Notes: a model not told the origin generated them from the letters alone. A DNA stretch of 64,000 bases from Vibrio sp. FE10 (GCF_030297155.1 NZ_AP028067.1:1-64000), one strand, 5' to 3'; positions 39,288 to 49,242 are shown, numbered from the stretch's first letter. Numbers and translations are program-made.

Positions 39288-41306
39288 ATGAAACTGAACC
39301 CAAGACAAGATGAAGCTGTGAAATACGTCTCTGGTCCTTGCCTCGTTTTAGCGGGCGCAGGCTCAGGTAAAACACGTGTAATCACCAATAAAATCGCTTA
39401 TTTGGTTCAGGAATGTGGTTATAAAGCTCGTAACATTGCTGCGGTAACTTTTACTAATAAAGCGGCACGTGAAATGAAAGAGCGTGTTGGACAAACTTTA
39501 GGGAAAGGCGAGTCGAAAGGACTTATTGTTTCGACCTTCCATACCATGGGCCTTACGATCATCCGTCGTGAGTACAAAGCGCTTGGCTTAAAAGCGGGTT
39601 TTTCTCTATTTGATGATCAAGACCAGTTAGCTTTATTAAAAGAACTAACCGAGAAACAAATCGATGGTGATAAGGATTTGTTACGTGCATTGATGAGCAC
39701 TATTTCAAATTGGAAAAATGACATGCTCACGCCAGATCAGGCGAAAGCACGTGCTCAAGGTGAACAAGAGCAGTTATTTGCATTCTGTTTTGAGATGTAT
39801 CAAAAACAAATGAAGGCTTATAACGCATTAGACTTCGATGATTTGATCGCAATGCCTGTTTTGCTATTGAAAACCAATCAAGAAGTTCGTGAGCGTTGGC
39901 AGTCACGCATTCGTTACCTATTGGTCGATGAGTATCAAGATACCAACACCAGTCAATATGAATTGGTTCGCTTGCTTGTCGGTGAACGCGGTCGTTTGAC
40001 CGTTGTTGGCGATGATGACCAATCTATCTATTCATGGCGTGGTGCGAAACCACAAAACTTGGTGTTACTTGGCGAAGATTACCCAAATCTACGCCTGATT
40101 AAGCTTGAGCAAAACTACCGCTCAACCAGTCGTATCTTGCGTGCGGCGAACATCTTGATCGCCAATAACCCGCACGTTTACGAGAAGTCGCTGTTCTCTG
40201 AGATCCCTGATGGCGAAAAGCTCAAAGTACTTAACGCCAAGAATGAAGAGCACGAAGCCGAACGTATTACTGGCGAAATCATTGCGCATAAATTTTTGAA
40301 TCGCACTGAATACAAAGATTATGCGGTGCTTTATCGAGGCAACCACCAGTCTCGATTGATTGAAAAAGCGCTGATGCAAAACCGTGTGCCTTACAAGATC
40401 TCTGGCGGTACCTCTTTCTTCGCTAGAGCTGAGATAAAAGACATCATGGCTTACCTGCGAGTATTGGTGAATCCGGATGATGACAATGCCTTCCTACGTA
40501 TTGTGAACACCCCACGTCGCGAGATTGGCCCTGTTACACTAGAGAAGCTGGGCAGTTACGCCAATATGCGAGGCAAAAGCCTATTTGAAGCCAGCTTCGA
40601 AATGGGGTTAGAACAGACATTGACCGGCCGTGGTCTAGAAAATCTGCGACGTTTTTCTGATTGGATTGTTCGTATCTCCGATAATGCTGAGCGTGGAAAC
40701 ACCGTTGAAGCGGTAAGATCCTTGGTTCGTGACATCAATTATGAAGACTGGCTCTACGAAACCTCTCCAAGCCCGAAAGCCGCAGAGATGCGAATGAAGA
40801 ACGTGTCTGATCTCTATAGTTGGATTGTTGCCGATCTAGAAGGCGATAATTACGATAAAGAAGAGAAGACACTTCGCGAAGTGGTTCAACGTTTAACCCT
40901 GCGTGACATGATGGAACGTGGTGAAGATAACGACGATGCAGACCAAGTTCAATTAATGACGCTGCATGCTTCGAAAGGCCTAGAGTTTCCTTATGTATTC
41001 TTGATGGGGGCAGAAGAGGGCATTCTTCCACACCAAACCAGTGTTGATGAAGGTAATGTAGAAGAAGAACGTCGTCTTATGTATGTAGGCATTACTCGAG
41101 CGCAAAAAGAGCTGACTTTCACTAAGTGTCGTGAGCGTAGACAGTACGGTGAGTTGATCAAGCCGACACAAAGCCGCTTCCTAGATGAATTGCCTCATGA
41201 GGATGTGGAGTGGGAATCGGTGAAAAAGCCGCAGTCGGCTGAAGAGAGAATGGAAAAAGGTCAGGCACACATTGCGAATATTCGTGCGATGTTTAATAAG
41301 AAGTAA
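39288..41306 (+). CDS. rep: ATP-dependent DNA helicase Rep
   Basis: Rep is a superfamily 1A 3'-5' helicase that removes proteins ahead of the replication fork and helps restart. The 672-residue protein begins [20 protein letters not shown]. It has Walker [10 protein letters not shown] with Lys28, Walker [11 protein letters not shown], and the motifs [36 protein letters not shown] and [10 protein letters not shown]. The first residues and length match E. coli Rep (673) rather than UvrD. It is divergent from the efflux operon and ends at a strong terminator. Confidence 0.96.
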   Translation: MKLNPRQDEAVKYVSGPCLVLAGAGSGKTRVITNKIAYLVQECGYKARNIAAVTFTNKAAREMKERVGQTLGKGESKGLIVSTFHTMGLTIIRREYKALGLKAGFSLFDDQDQLALLKELTEKQIDGDKDLLRALMSTISNWKNDMLTPDQAKARAQGEQEQLFAFCFEMYQKQMKAYNALDFDDLIAMPVLLLKTNQEVRERWQSRIRYLLVDEYQDTNTSQYELVRLLVGERGRLTVVGDDDQSIYSWRGAKPQNLVLLGEDYPNLRLIKLEQNYRSTSRILRAANILIANNPHVYEKSLFSEIPDGEKLKVLNAKNEEHEAERITGEIIAHKFLNRTEYKDYAVLYRGNHQSRLIEKALMQNRVPYKISGGTSFFARAEIKDIMAYLRVLVNPDDDNAFLRIVNTPRREIGPVTLEKLGSYANMRGKSLFEASFEMGLEQTLTGRGLENLRRFSDWIVRISDNAERGNTVEAVRSLVRDINYEDWLYETSPSPKAAEMRMKNVSDLYSWIVADLEGDNYDKEEKTLREVVQRLTLRDMMERGEDNDDADQVQLMTLHASKGLEFPYVFLMGAEEGILPHQTSVDEGNVEEERRLMYVGITRAQKELTFTKCRERRQYGELIKPTQSRFLDELPHEDVEWESVKKPQSAEERMEKGQAHIANIRAMFNKK

Positions 41307-41326
41307 TAGACAGAGTTTCAGGTAAT

Positions 41327-41356
41327 AAAAAAGGTGACCTCATGGTCACCTTTTTT
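41327..41356. terminator. Bidirectional terminator between rep and cytochrome c5
   Basis: AAAAAAGGTGACC-TCAT-GGTCACCTTTTTT is a 13-bp perfect stem with A and T tracts on both sides, between two convergent genes. Confidence 0.92.
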
Positions 41357-41376
41357 ATATATCAATCTGTTTTGGC

Positions 41377-41790
41377 TTACAGGCCAGCAATCATGTGCTC
41401 GATAGCATCTTTGATTTCATCGTCAGAACAGTCCATACATGAACCTTTAGCAGGCATTGCATTGAAACCGTTGATTGCGTGATCTGCTAGGATGTCTCGG
41501 CCTTGTGCAATTCGTGGAGCCCAATCACCCGCATCACCAGTTTTTGGCGCACCGCTCACACCTGATGCGTGACAAGCAATACAGAAGGTTCCGTAAACTG
41601 CTGCGCCATCACGAGGGCCTGTTGGTTCAGCAACGACTGGCTCACTACCGATTAGGTATACTTGACCAACTGGTTTGATGCGCTCAGCAATAAGATCTTG
41701 CTCCGCTTCACTTAGGCCTGAAGCCATAACGCCAGTAGAAAAGGTTAAAGCTGCGATAACAACAGTTAAAATTCGACGAGACATATCCAT
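41377..41790 (-). CDS. Cytochrome c5-type electron carrier
   Basis: This is a small periplasmic monohaem cytochrome that carries electrons in respiration. I chose the start MDMSRRILTVV at 41790 (137 residues) because GTGAG lies four bases upstream; MSRR at 41784 is also possible. A signal peptide runs to about GVMASG. The haem motif CIACH is at 70-74. An additional pair, SCMDCSDDE, matches the C-terminal disulfide typical of cytochrome c5. It stands alone on the minus strand, with palindromic sequences in its promoter region. Confidence 0.88.
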   Translation of the reverse strand: MDMSRRILTVVIAALTFSTGVMASGLSEAEQDLIAERIKPVGQVYLIGSEPVVAEPTGPRDGAAVYGTFCIACHASGVSGAPKTGDAGDWAPRIAQGRDILADHAINGFNAMPAKGSCMDCSDDEIKDAIEHMIAGL

Positions 41791-41812
41791 TAAACTCACT
41801 TTACATTCCCAA

Positions 41813-41944
41813 GGTAAGTACGTGCTTACCAATTTATAGTGTTAGAGGGGTGTGTTGATTTAAGTTGCAAAAAGCGACTGTTAAATCAATGTAAATAATG
41901 GGTGATTATATCCTGATAAGTTGTTGCAATAAACAACAACTTAT
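41813..41944. promoter_or_regulatory. Three palindromes upstream of the cytochrome c5 gene
   Basis: GGTAAGTA/TGCTTACC spans 41813-41830 with one mismatch. TTGATTTAA (41855-41863) faces TTAAATCAA (41881-41889). ATAAGTTGTTG (41916-41926) faces CAACAACTTAT (41934-41944). These could be regulator sites for the cytochrome gene; no regulator is identified. Confidence 0.4.
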
Positions 41945-42037
41945 AAGCTCCAGAGGGTTGTAGTACTCAAATAAGGGGTTTATCACATATTAACTGTCGA
42001 AAAAGAGACCAAACAGAAAAAAAAGTTAAAAAAGTAC

Positions 42038-42066
42038 TAGACGACCTTAGGTGATATACGTATTAT
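42038..42066 (+). promoter_or_regulatory. Possible promoter of the tRNA cluster
   Basis: TAGACG (42038-42043), a 17-base spacer and TATTAT (42061-42066), then a GC-containing discriminator, lie about 20 bases before tRNA-Arg. The -35 match is modest. Confidence 0.4.
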
Positions 42067-42087
42067 TCCACTCCGCCGACAGGGCAT

Positions 42088-42164
<77 letters not shown>

Positions 42165-42211
42165 TCCGGTCTCTTACTTCGGTAAGTGAGAATTGGCAAA
42201 AAAGAAACAAT

Positions 42212-42288
42212 GGTGGCTATAGCTCAGTTGGTAGAGCCCTGGATTGTGATTCCGGTGGTCGCGAGTTCGAATCTCGTTAGCCACCCCA
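42212..42288 (+). tRNA. tRNA-His (anticodon GTG), copy 1
   Basis: 77 bases including the extra 5' G typical of tRNA-His. The anticodon loop is TTGTGAT and CCA is encoded. It is identical to the copy at 42485. Confidence 0.95.
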
Positions 42289-42364
42289 TTCTTTCTTTAC
42301 AAAATAACGGTAGCTTCGGCTTCCAGTGTTGACTCATTATTCCCAGAGTCGAGACGAAATTAGT

Positions 42365-42441
<77 letters not shown>

Positions 42442-42484
42442 CTATTTCAATAATCGCTTGATAGCGGTTATATAAAAAATTAGT

Positions 42485-42561
42485 GGTGGCTATAGCTCAG
42501 TTGGTAGAGCCCTGGATTGTGATTCCGGTGGTCGCGAGTTCGAATCTCGTTAGCCACCCCA
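42485..42561 (+). tRNA. tRNA-His (anticodon GTG), copy 2
   Basis: Identical over 77 bases to the tRNA-His at 42212, which makes the His-Pro pair a tandem duplication. Confidence 0.95.
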
Positions 42562-42616
42562 TTAATTTTGGTAGCTTCTTTGAAGTTCCCTGTTTGAGAA
42601 ATCAAACGAAACGTCT

Positions 42617-42693
<77 letters not shown>

Positions 42694-42700
42694 CCTTAAG

Positions 42701-42730
42701 AAGCCTCGTCAGAAATGACGGGGCTTTTTT
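42701..42730 (+). terminator. Terminator of the tRNA cluster
   Basis: AAGCCTCGTCA-GAAA-TGACGGGGCTT (one G-U pair) is followed by TTTT. Confidence 0.9.
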
Positions 42731-42832
42731 GCATCTGGAGTTTCGAGAGTTTGGGACCAGAAGGCTGGTGCGCCAGCCCAGTGGATCGCCAATCCGCAGG
42801 AAGCCCTGCCGCGCCGAATCCCTCTTAACCGA
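42731..42832 (+). pseudogene. Decayed third copy of tRNA-Pro
   Basis: GCATCTGG, then GTTTGGGACCAGA, then CGAATCCCTCTT and ACCGATC follow the order of the tRNA-Pro anticodon arm, T arm and 3' end, but they are interrupted by insertions of about 10 and 50 bases. The second insertion contains the hairpin GGCTGG-TGCG-CCAGCC. The cluster terminator sequence is repeated just after it, so a whole tRNA-plus-terminator unit was duplicated and then broken. Confidence 0.7.
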
Positions 42833-42839
42833 TCGCTTA

Positions 42840-42890
42840 AGAAGCCTCAACTAGCCGTCCGCGTCAGAAATAAAGAGGCTTTTTTACATC
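42840..42890 (+). terminator. Decayed copy of the tRNA-cluster terminator
   Basis: AGAAGCCTC (42840-42848) faces GAGGCTTTTTT (42875-42885) across an enlarged loop. It still contains GTCAGAAAT, as the intact terminator at 42701 does, and could still terminate weakly. Confidence 0.6.
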
Positions 42891-43697
42891 TATCGTATCG
42901 GAAACTCTTCAATTGTTGATTTTAAGTGCTGGGAACTCGCTCATTCCGATATCTTGCGTAGCACCACTTCACTCCAGCGCTCTCTATATAAAACACCCAC
43001 CATCGATTTTCTAGATTTTCACGCCTTAATTGAGATCAATGCTTTATGAAATGTGCAGATCTATATCTAATTTTATATAAATAAATCACTCAATTATTCG
43101 ACAGGTTAATGAGTTTGGTCTAAAGACTTTTATGAAAAGTGAAAACTGACCCCAAATTTGCTCACTAAGGCCTGTATTTAACAACTTTCTTTACACCCAG
43201 TTGCTCAAAGTCTTCTCTAATTTATTAAACCTTTCGTTTTTCTTGTTTGTATTTGCTGAAGCAATAGGAGAGGTGGAATGTATGGCTAAATGAGATCTAT
43301 CTGGTTGTTTTATTTGCTTAAATTAATAAAGTTAGCGTTTGTTTCTATAGTGTTAATTGTTTTTTGGAATAATTATTTGTTTTTAGTGACTGACAGTGAG
43401 ATCTGCTTTGAACCATAAGTTTAACTCTACAAGTAAGTAGTAGTAAGGGATTTGTGAGTGTTTATTACCAACAATATGATGTTGTTTTTTCTTACTATAT
43501 GCTATCTACGTGAATACTTATGTGGTACTTTTGCTTGCTAAGCGTTTAATGTCGACTTTTTATCCTATTTTTGTTGCTTTTCTGTGAATTATTTGCCAAA
43601 TTGTCAACCGTATAAAATATCAGAACAATATTCTGGTAAGAATGGATTCAATTTTGCAGACAGGGCAGAGAGCTGCCAAAGCAGTAGAGGTCTGGTA
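42891..43697 (+). other. Long AT-rich gene-free stretch before the ABC importer operon
   Basis: About 800 bases hold no convincing coding frame. The stretch presumably contains the promoter and regulatory region of the importer. One strong ribosome-site-like sequence (AGGAGAGGTGGA, 43266-43277) is followed at once by ATG-TAT-GGC-TAA, too short to be a gene. No clear operator could be assigned by eye. Confidence 0.5.
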
Positions 43698-45425
43698 ATG
43701 TCACTTTTAGAAGTAAAAAATCTTCGTATCGAATACCCATCACGTCATGGTGTACACGCTGCAGTAAAGTCACTGTCGTTTAGCATTGAACGCGGCGAGA
43801 TTGTCGGTGTTGTTGGTGAATCTGGCGCTGGTAAATCAACAGTAGGTAATGCTGTGATTGATTTGCTAAGCCCTCCCGGTCGTATTGCGAGCGGTGAAGT
43901 GTTCCTTGATGGTGAAAAAGTATCGGGTTTATCTCCGGAAGAGATGCGTAAAGTTCGCGGCTCTAAGATTGGATTTATCTTTCAAGATCCAATGACTTCT
44001 CTTAATCCTCTATTTACCGTAGAACAGCAATTAAAAGAAACCATCCATGCCAATATGAAGGTATCGGATGCAGAAGCTTATCAGCGTTCATTAGACTTAA
44101 TGAACCAAGTGGGTATCCCACAACCTGAAAACCGCCTTAAACAGTATCCGCACCAATTCTCTGGTGGTATGCGTCAGCGTGTGGTTATCGCGATTGCATT
44201 GGCAGGCGAACCTGACCTGATCATCGCCGATGAACCAACAACGGCTCTAGACGTATCTATCCAAGACCAAATCTTAGGCCTGATTCGCGATCTATGTATT
44301 AAGAAAAACGTAGGTTGTATGTTGGTAACCCACGATATGGGTGTTGTGTCTAACGTGACTGACCGTGTTGCGGTTATGTATCGTGGTGATCTGGTTGAAT
44401 TCGGCCCAACGAAACAAGTATTGGGTACACCTGAACACCCATACACGCACAGCTTGATTTCAGCCGTTCCTCGCTCAGACCGTAAACTCGACCGTTTCCC
44501 TCTTGTTAGCTACATCGAAGAAGCACACGAGATGGAAACCTTAGATGTAAAAAATCACTGGTTAGGTCAAAGCCAAGATCATCGTGAATACACAGGTCCG
44601 CTACTGAACGTAGAAAACGTTAACCTACGATTCACGACAAAAGATTCTTTCTTCGAAAGCCGTCGCGAGTATGTGCAAGCTTCAAACAACGTAAGCTTTG
44701 AAGTGCATGAAGGTGAAACCTTTGGTCTAGTGGGTGAGTCGGGTTCTGGTAAATCAACCATTGCACGTGTCATCGCAGGCCTATACGCACCTAACTCAGG
44801 CAAAGTAACCTTTGAAGGTGTCGATCTTACTGGCCTTAAATCTGAAAAAGAACGTCGCCCAATGCGTCGTCAAATGCAGATGGTTTTCCAAAACCCGTAT
44901 ACGTCAATGAACCCGCGTATGAAGATTTTTGACATCATCGCAGAGCCTATTCGTTTCCATAAACTGACTCGCAACGAGAACGAAACTCGTCAGATTGTTC
45001 ATGACTTATTGGATCATGTTGGCCTTGGACAAATGGCAGGGGTTAAATACCCGCATGAATTCTCAGGTGGTCAGCGTCAGCGTATTTCTATCGCTCGTGC
45101 TTTGGCAACGCGACCTCGCCTATTGATTTGTGATGAACCAACATCGGCGTTAGATGTATCGGTACAAGCGCAGATCCTAAACCTATTAAAAGATCTACAA
45201 GACGAACTCAACCTAACCATGCTGTTCATCAGTCATGATTTACCGGTTATTCGTCAGATGTGTGATCGTGTTGGTGTGATGCAGATGGGTACGCTACTGG
45301 AAGTGGCGCCAACTGAGCAGCTATTTAACTCTCCACAGCATGAATATAGCCAACACCTAATTTCTTTAATGCCTGAATTTACAGGCTTACGAGAAGAAAA
45401 AGCAGTGGCACAAGCCGCAATATAA
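43698..45425 (+). CDS. Peptide-type ABC importer, double ATP-binding subunit
   Basis: This is a cytoplasmic ATPase that powers a family 5 (peptide/nickel/oligosaccharide) importer. The 575-residue protein fuses two complete ABC domains. The first Walker A is GESGAGKST at 40-48 with signature FSGGMRQRV; the second is GESGSGKST at 346-354 with signature FSGGQRQRI. Each domain ends in the oligopeptide-transporter C-terminal extension. This resembles a DppD-DppF or GsiA-type fusion. I chose the ATG at 43698, seven bases after AGAGG; an upstream in-frame reading adds 38 residues without a ribosome site. It is first in a four-gene operon. Confidence 0.92.
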   Translation: MSLLEVKNLRIEYPSRHGVHAAVKSLSFSIERGEIVGVVGESGAGKSTVGNAVIDLLSPPGRIASGEVFLDGEKVSGLSPEEMRKVRGSKIGFIFQDPMTSLNPLFTVEQQLKETIHANMKVSDAEAYQRSLDLMNQVGIPQPENRLKQYPHQFSGGMRQRVVIAIALAGEPDLIIADEPTTALDVSIQDQILGLIRDLCIKKNVGCMLVTHDMGVVSNVTDRVAVMYRGDLVEFGPTKQVLGTPEHPYTHSLISAVPRSDRKLDRFPLVSYIEEAHEMETLDVKNHWLGQSQDHREYTGPLLNVENVNLRFTTKDSFFESRREYVQASNNVSFEVHEGETFGLVGESGSGKSTIARVIAGLYAPNSGKVTFEGVDLTGLKSEKERRPMRRQMQMVFQNPYTSMNPRMKIFDIIAEPIRFHKLTRNENETRQIVHDLLDHVGLGQMAGVKYPHEFSGGQRQRISIARALATRPRLLICDEPTSALDVSVQAQILNLLKDLQDELNLTMLFISHDLPVIRQMCDRVGVMQMGTLLEVAPTEQLFNSPQHEYSQHLISLMPEFTGLREEKAVAQAAI

Positions 45426-45521
45426 ATTTCAGCAGGTTAGAGGCTTAGCCTGCCTGAAATACAATAACAGACGCAAATACAACAACTAGGGATCTGGATT
45501 CCCGCATGAAGGAGTTATGCA

Positions 45522-47075
45522 ATGAAAACCATGAAAAGCAAATTAGCAGTAGCTTTGATGGCAGCTGGCCTAAGCTTTAGTGCAGCAGCAGCAGATATTA
45601 CTGTTGGCTACGCAGCTGACCCAGTGTCACTTGACCCGCACGAGCAGCTATCTGGCGGCACACTGCAAATGTCTCACATGGTGTTTGACCCTCTAGTACG
45701 TTTCACTCAAGAGATGGATTTTGAAGGCCGCCTAGCGACAAGCTGGGAACGTGTCAATGAAACGACTTTCCGCTTTAATCTACGTCAGGGTGTTAAATTC
45801 CACTCAGGCAATGAACTAACAGCTGACGATGTTGTGTGGACATTCGAACGTCTACAAGCATCTCCAGACTTTAAGTCTATCTTCACGCCTTACGAGAAGA
45901 TGGTAAAAGTGGATGACTACACAGTTGAACTAGTCTCTAAAGCGGCTTACCCACTAGTACTACAAACAGCAACTTACATCTTCCCAATGGACAGCAAGTT
46001 TTACTCAGGCCAAACAGCCGAAGGTAATGACAAATCTGAGCTAGTTAAGCACGGTAACTCGTTCGCTTCTACAAACGTTTCAGGTACAGGTCCATTCATC
46101 GTAACTCAACGTGAGCAAGGCGTTAAAGTAACGTTTGAGCGTTTCAACGATTACTGGGATACAGAAACGAAAGGTAACGTAGACAAGCTAACATTGGTTC
46201 CAATCAAAGAAGATGCAACACGTGTTGCGGCACTTCTTTCTGGCGATGTAGACATGATTCACCCAGTAGCACCGAACGATCACAAGCGTGTTAAAAACGC
46301 TAAAAACATCGATCTAGTGACGCTGCCTGGTACTCGTATCATTACGTTCCAAATGAACCAAAACAGCAACGAAGCGCTTAAAGATGTTCGCGTTCGTCAA
46401 GCAATCGTTCATGCGATTAACAATGAAGGTATTGTTAAGAAAATCATGAAAGGTTTCGCTACTGCAGCTGGTCAGCAAAGCCCAACAGGCTACGCGGGTC
46501 ACGATGATGCACTAGTACCTCGTTACGACCTGAAAAAAGCAAAAGAGCTAATGAAGGAAGCGGGCTACGAAGATGGCTTTACGCTAACGATGATGGCACC
46601 AAACAACCGTTACGTGAACGATGCAAAAGTTGCTCAAGCGTCAGCGGCAATGCTATCTAAGATTGGTATCAAAGTTGATCTTAAGACTATGCCTAAAGCG
46701 CAATACTGGCCTGAGTTTGACCTATGTTCAGCAGATATGATGATGATCGGTTGGCACTCAGATACAGAAGATTCAGCTAACTTCAGTGAGTTCCTAACAA
46801 TGACTCGTAACGAAGAAACGGGTCGTGGCCAATACAACTGTTCTGGTTACTCAAACCCAGAGATGGATGCAATTGTAGAAGCTTCTAACACTGAAACTGA
46901 CCCTGTTAAGCGTTCTGAAATGCTGAAAGGCGTTGAAGCAACACTTTACAATGACGCAGCGTTTGTTCCTCTTCACTGGCAAAGTGAAGCGTGGGGCGCG
47001 AAGTCTAACGTAGGTGCAGCAGACGTAGTAAACCCAATGGTTATGCCTTACTTCGGCGACCTAGTTGTAAAATAA
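45522..47075 (+). CDS. Peptide-type ABC importer, periplasmic binding protein
   Basis: This family 5 solute-binding protein captures the substrate in the periplasm. The 517-residue protein has a signal peptide ending near AAAA-D (residues 1-24). The typical SBP5 segments are YAADPVSLDPHEQLSGG, LATSWERVNETTFRFNLRQGVKFHSGNELTADDVVWTFERL (the family signature) and DVRVRQAIVHAINNEGIV. GAAGGAG precedes the ATG. It lies between the ATPase and permease genes and is followed by a strong hairpin. The substrate could be di- or oligopeptides; the sequence alone does not decide this. Confidence 0.93.
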   Translation: MKTMKSKLAVALMAAGLSFSAAAADITVGYAADPVSLDPHEQLSGGTLQMSHMVFDPLVRFTQEMDFEGRLATSWERVNETTFRFNLRQGVKFHSGNELTADDVVWTFERLQASPDFKSIFTPYEKMVKVDDYTVELVSKAAYPLVLQTATYIFPMDSKFYSGQTAEGNDKSELVKHGNSFASTNVSGTGPFIVTQREQGVKVTFERFNDYWDTETKGNVDKLTLVPIKEDATRVAALLSGDVDMIHPVAPNDHKRVKNAKNIDLVTLPGTRIITFQMNQNSNEALKDVRVRQAIVHAINNEGIVKKIMKGFATAAGQQSPTGYAGHDDALVPRYDLKKAKELMKEAGYEDGFTLTMMAPNNRYVNDAKVAQASAAMLSKIGIKVDLKTMPKAQYWPEFDLCSADMMMIGWHSDTEDSANFSEFLTMTRNEETGRGQYNCSGYSNPEMDAIVEASNTETDPVKRSEMLKGVEATLYNDAAFVPLHWQSEAWGAKSNVGAADVVNPMVMPYFGDLVVK

Positions 47076-47090
47076 TCTAGCTTGCTAGAA

Positions 47091-47120
47091 TCGAGAGCCT
47101 GAAGCTTTTCAGGCTCTCGA
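47091..47120 (+). repeat. Perfect intercistronic hairpin in the ABC operon
   Basis: TCGAGAGCCTGAA-GCTT-TTCAGGCTCTCGA is a 13-bp perfect stem with no T tract. It lies 16 bases after the binding-protein stop. Such hairpins often protect the message of the abundant binding protein from 3' decay and cause partial termination. Confidence 0.7.
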
Positions 47121-47253
47121 ATTATTAAGAAATAGATTTAAGTTTCGGTATTTGGTCTTCCTTCAGTCTGGCTAAATACCTTTTTTAAGACTGAAATTTT
47201 TTATCTAGTCGCGGATTTTGATTAGATAGTCATGGATAGATAAGGGGCAAGGA

Positions 47254-48231
47254 ATGGTTACGTTTCTGGTCAAGCGCCTGTTTCAGGCACTGATAGTGAT
47301 GTTTGTGATCAGTTTGGTGGCGTTTGCCATACAGGATAACCTGGGCGACCCGTTGCGTGAGTTAGTCGGTCAATCTGTTTCAGAATCGGAGCGTCAAGCG
47401 CTACGTGATGAACTCGGCTTAAATGATCCCTTCATTACAAAATACACTCGCTTTGTAGGCGCTGCTCTACAGGGTGATCTTGGTACTTCGTACTTCTTTA
47501 AGCGTCCGGCTGTGGACGTAATTCTCGATAAGCTAGTAGCCACACTAGAGTTAGTGTTTGGCGCTTCTATTATTATTGTTTGTCTGTCGATTCCACTAGG
47601 CGTTTACTCCGCTATTCACCCTAAGAGCTTTTTTACCAAGCTGATTATGGCGGGCAGTAGTGTCGGTATCTCGGTGCCTGTGTTCTTGACGGCCATTATG
47701 TTGATGTATGTCTTCTCTATCGAGTTAGGCTGGCTACCGTCCTTTGGTCGTGGTGATACGGCAAACTGGTTTGGTTGGGAATCTGGCTTCCTAACACTTG
47801 ATGGCTTGGCTCACCTTGTGCTTCCAAGTATTGCTTTAGCTTCAATCATGCTACCGCTTTTCATTCGTCTCGTACGTTCTGAAATGCTGGAAGTATTGAG
47901 CTCGGAATACATCAAATTCGGCAAAGCGAAAGGCTTAGCACTAAACAAAATCTATTACCAACATGCATTGAAAAACACCATGCTACCGGTACTTACCGTT
48001 GGTGGTGTTCAGATTGGTACTATGGTGGCATACACCATTCTTACTGAAACGGTTTTCCAGTGGCCAGGTACAGGCTTCTTATTCTTAGAAGCGATCAACC
48101 GTGTAGATACACCGCTGATTACCGCCTACGTTATTTTTGTTGGTCTTATTTTCGTAGTGACTAACACGATTGTTGATTTGCTTTACGGTGTTATCAACCC
48201 AACCGTTAACATCACAGGGAAAGGAGCATAA
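47254..48231 (+). CDS. Peptide-type ABC importer, permease subunit 1 (DppB-like)
   Basis: This inner-membrane permease of the BPD_transp_1 family has 325 residues. The N-terminal helix is MVTFLVKRLFQALIVMFVISLVAFAI, and the coupling-helix EAA-type motif EYIKFGKAKGLALNKIYYQHALKN is at about 212-236. The gene is two bases upstream of the second permease, so the two are translated together. It is separated from the binding-protein gene by the hairpin at 47091. Confidence 0.92.
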   Translation: MVTFLVKRLFQALIVMFVISLVAFAIQDNLGDPLRELVGQSVSESERQALRDELGLNDPFITKYTRFVGAALQGDLGTSYFFKRPAVDVILDKLVATLELVFGASIIIVCLSIPLGVYSAIHPKSFFTKLIMAGSSVGISVPVFLTAIMLMYVFSIELGWLPSFGRGDTANWFGWESGFLTLDGLAHLVLPSIALASIMLPLFIRLVRSEMLEVLSSEYIKFGKAKGLALNKIYYQHALKNTMLPVLTVGGVQIGTMVAYTILTETVFQWPGTGFLFLEAINRVDTPLITAYVIFVGLIFVVTNTIVDLLYGVINPTVNITGKGA

Positions 48232-48233
48232 TC

Positions 48234-49172
48234 ATGGAACAGACATCGACAGTGCCGTCTCGCTGGGAACGTTTTAAGCAATCTGACATTGTGTATTACT
48301 TCTTACGCGACAAAGTGGCAATGGTGAGTTTCGCCATTTTCTCAATTTTCTTAGTGATGGCTCTAGCAGCACCTATTCTAGCGCCAACAGACCCGTACGA
48401 CGTGACATCGATTGATATCATGGACTCTGAACTTCCACCATCATGGATGGAAGACGGCGAAGATCGCTTCTTGCTAGGAACGGATGAGCAAGGCCGTGAT
48501 ATTTTATCGACCATGCTTTACGGTTCGCGTTTATCACTGACCATTGGTTTCTTAGCGGTAGGTCTACAACTGACGCTTGGTATCATCATTGGCTTGTCTG
48601 CGGGTTACTTCGGTGGCCGTATTGATAGCTTCTTGATGCGTTTTGCGGATGTTCAGCTCTCTTTCTCGACCATGATGGTTGCGATCATTGTGTCTGCCAT
48701 CTTTAAGGCAAGCTTTGGTAGTGACTTCTATGCGCAATACGCTGTTGTCATGCTGGTGGTGATCATTGGTATTGCAGAATGGCCTCAGTATGCGCGTACC
48801 ATTCGTGCATCAGTATTGGCAGAGAAGAAGAAAGAATATGTAGAAGCAGCTCGCGTGATGGGCTTTAAAGCGCCACGTATTATGTTCCGCCATATTCTAC
48901 CGAACTGTTTGTCGCCAATTTTGGTTATCTCTACGGTACAGGTGGCAAATGCCATCATGTCGGAAGCGGCACTTTCTTTCCTAGGTTTAGGTTTGCCAGT
49001 CGACCAACCGTCACTGGGTGCCCTGATCAGTACCGGATTTAACTACATTTTCTCTGGAGCATGGTGGATCACAGCATTCCCAGGTGTGCTTTTGGTAACA
49101 CTCGTTCTAGTGATCAACCTATTAGGTGACTGGTTACGTGACGTATTTAACCCTAAAATTTATAAAGGGTGA
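48234..49172 (+). CDS. Peptide-type ABC importer, permease subunit 2 (DppC-like)
   Basis: The second permease has 312 residues and the DppC-type N terminus (RDKVAMVSFAIFSIFLVMALAAPILAPTDPY). The conserved FLLGTDEQGRDILSTMLYGSRLSL segment and the EAA loop EYVEAARVMGFKAPRIMFRHILPN are present. It pairs with the preceding permease, and the operon ends here at a strong terminator. Confidence 0.93.
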   Translation: MEQTSTVPSRWERFKQSDIVYYFLRDKVAMVSFAIFSIFLVMALAAPILAPTDPYDVTSIDIMDSELPPSWMEDGEDRFLLGTDEQGRDILSTMLYGSRLSLTIGFLAVGLQLTLGIIIGLSAGYFGGRIDSFLMRFADVQLSFSTMMVAIIVSAIFKASFGSDFYAQYAVVMLVVIIGIAEWPQYARTIRASVLAEKKKEYVEAARVMGFKAPRIMFRHILPNCLSPILVISTVQVANAIMSEAALSFLGLGLPVDQPSLGALISTGFNYIFSGAWWITAFPGVLLVTLVLVINLLGDWLRDVFNPKIYKG

Positions 49173-49211
49173 TAACACGGATTGATTTTTAGTAAAAAAA
49201 ATCACTAAACT

Positions 49212-49242
49212 AAGAGCCGTAAGCAATTACGGCTCTTTTTTT
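49212..49242 (+). terminator. Rho-independent terminator of the ABC operon
   Basis: AGAGCCGTAA-GCAA-TTACGGCTCT is followed by a T run. Confidence 0.9.
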
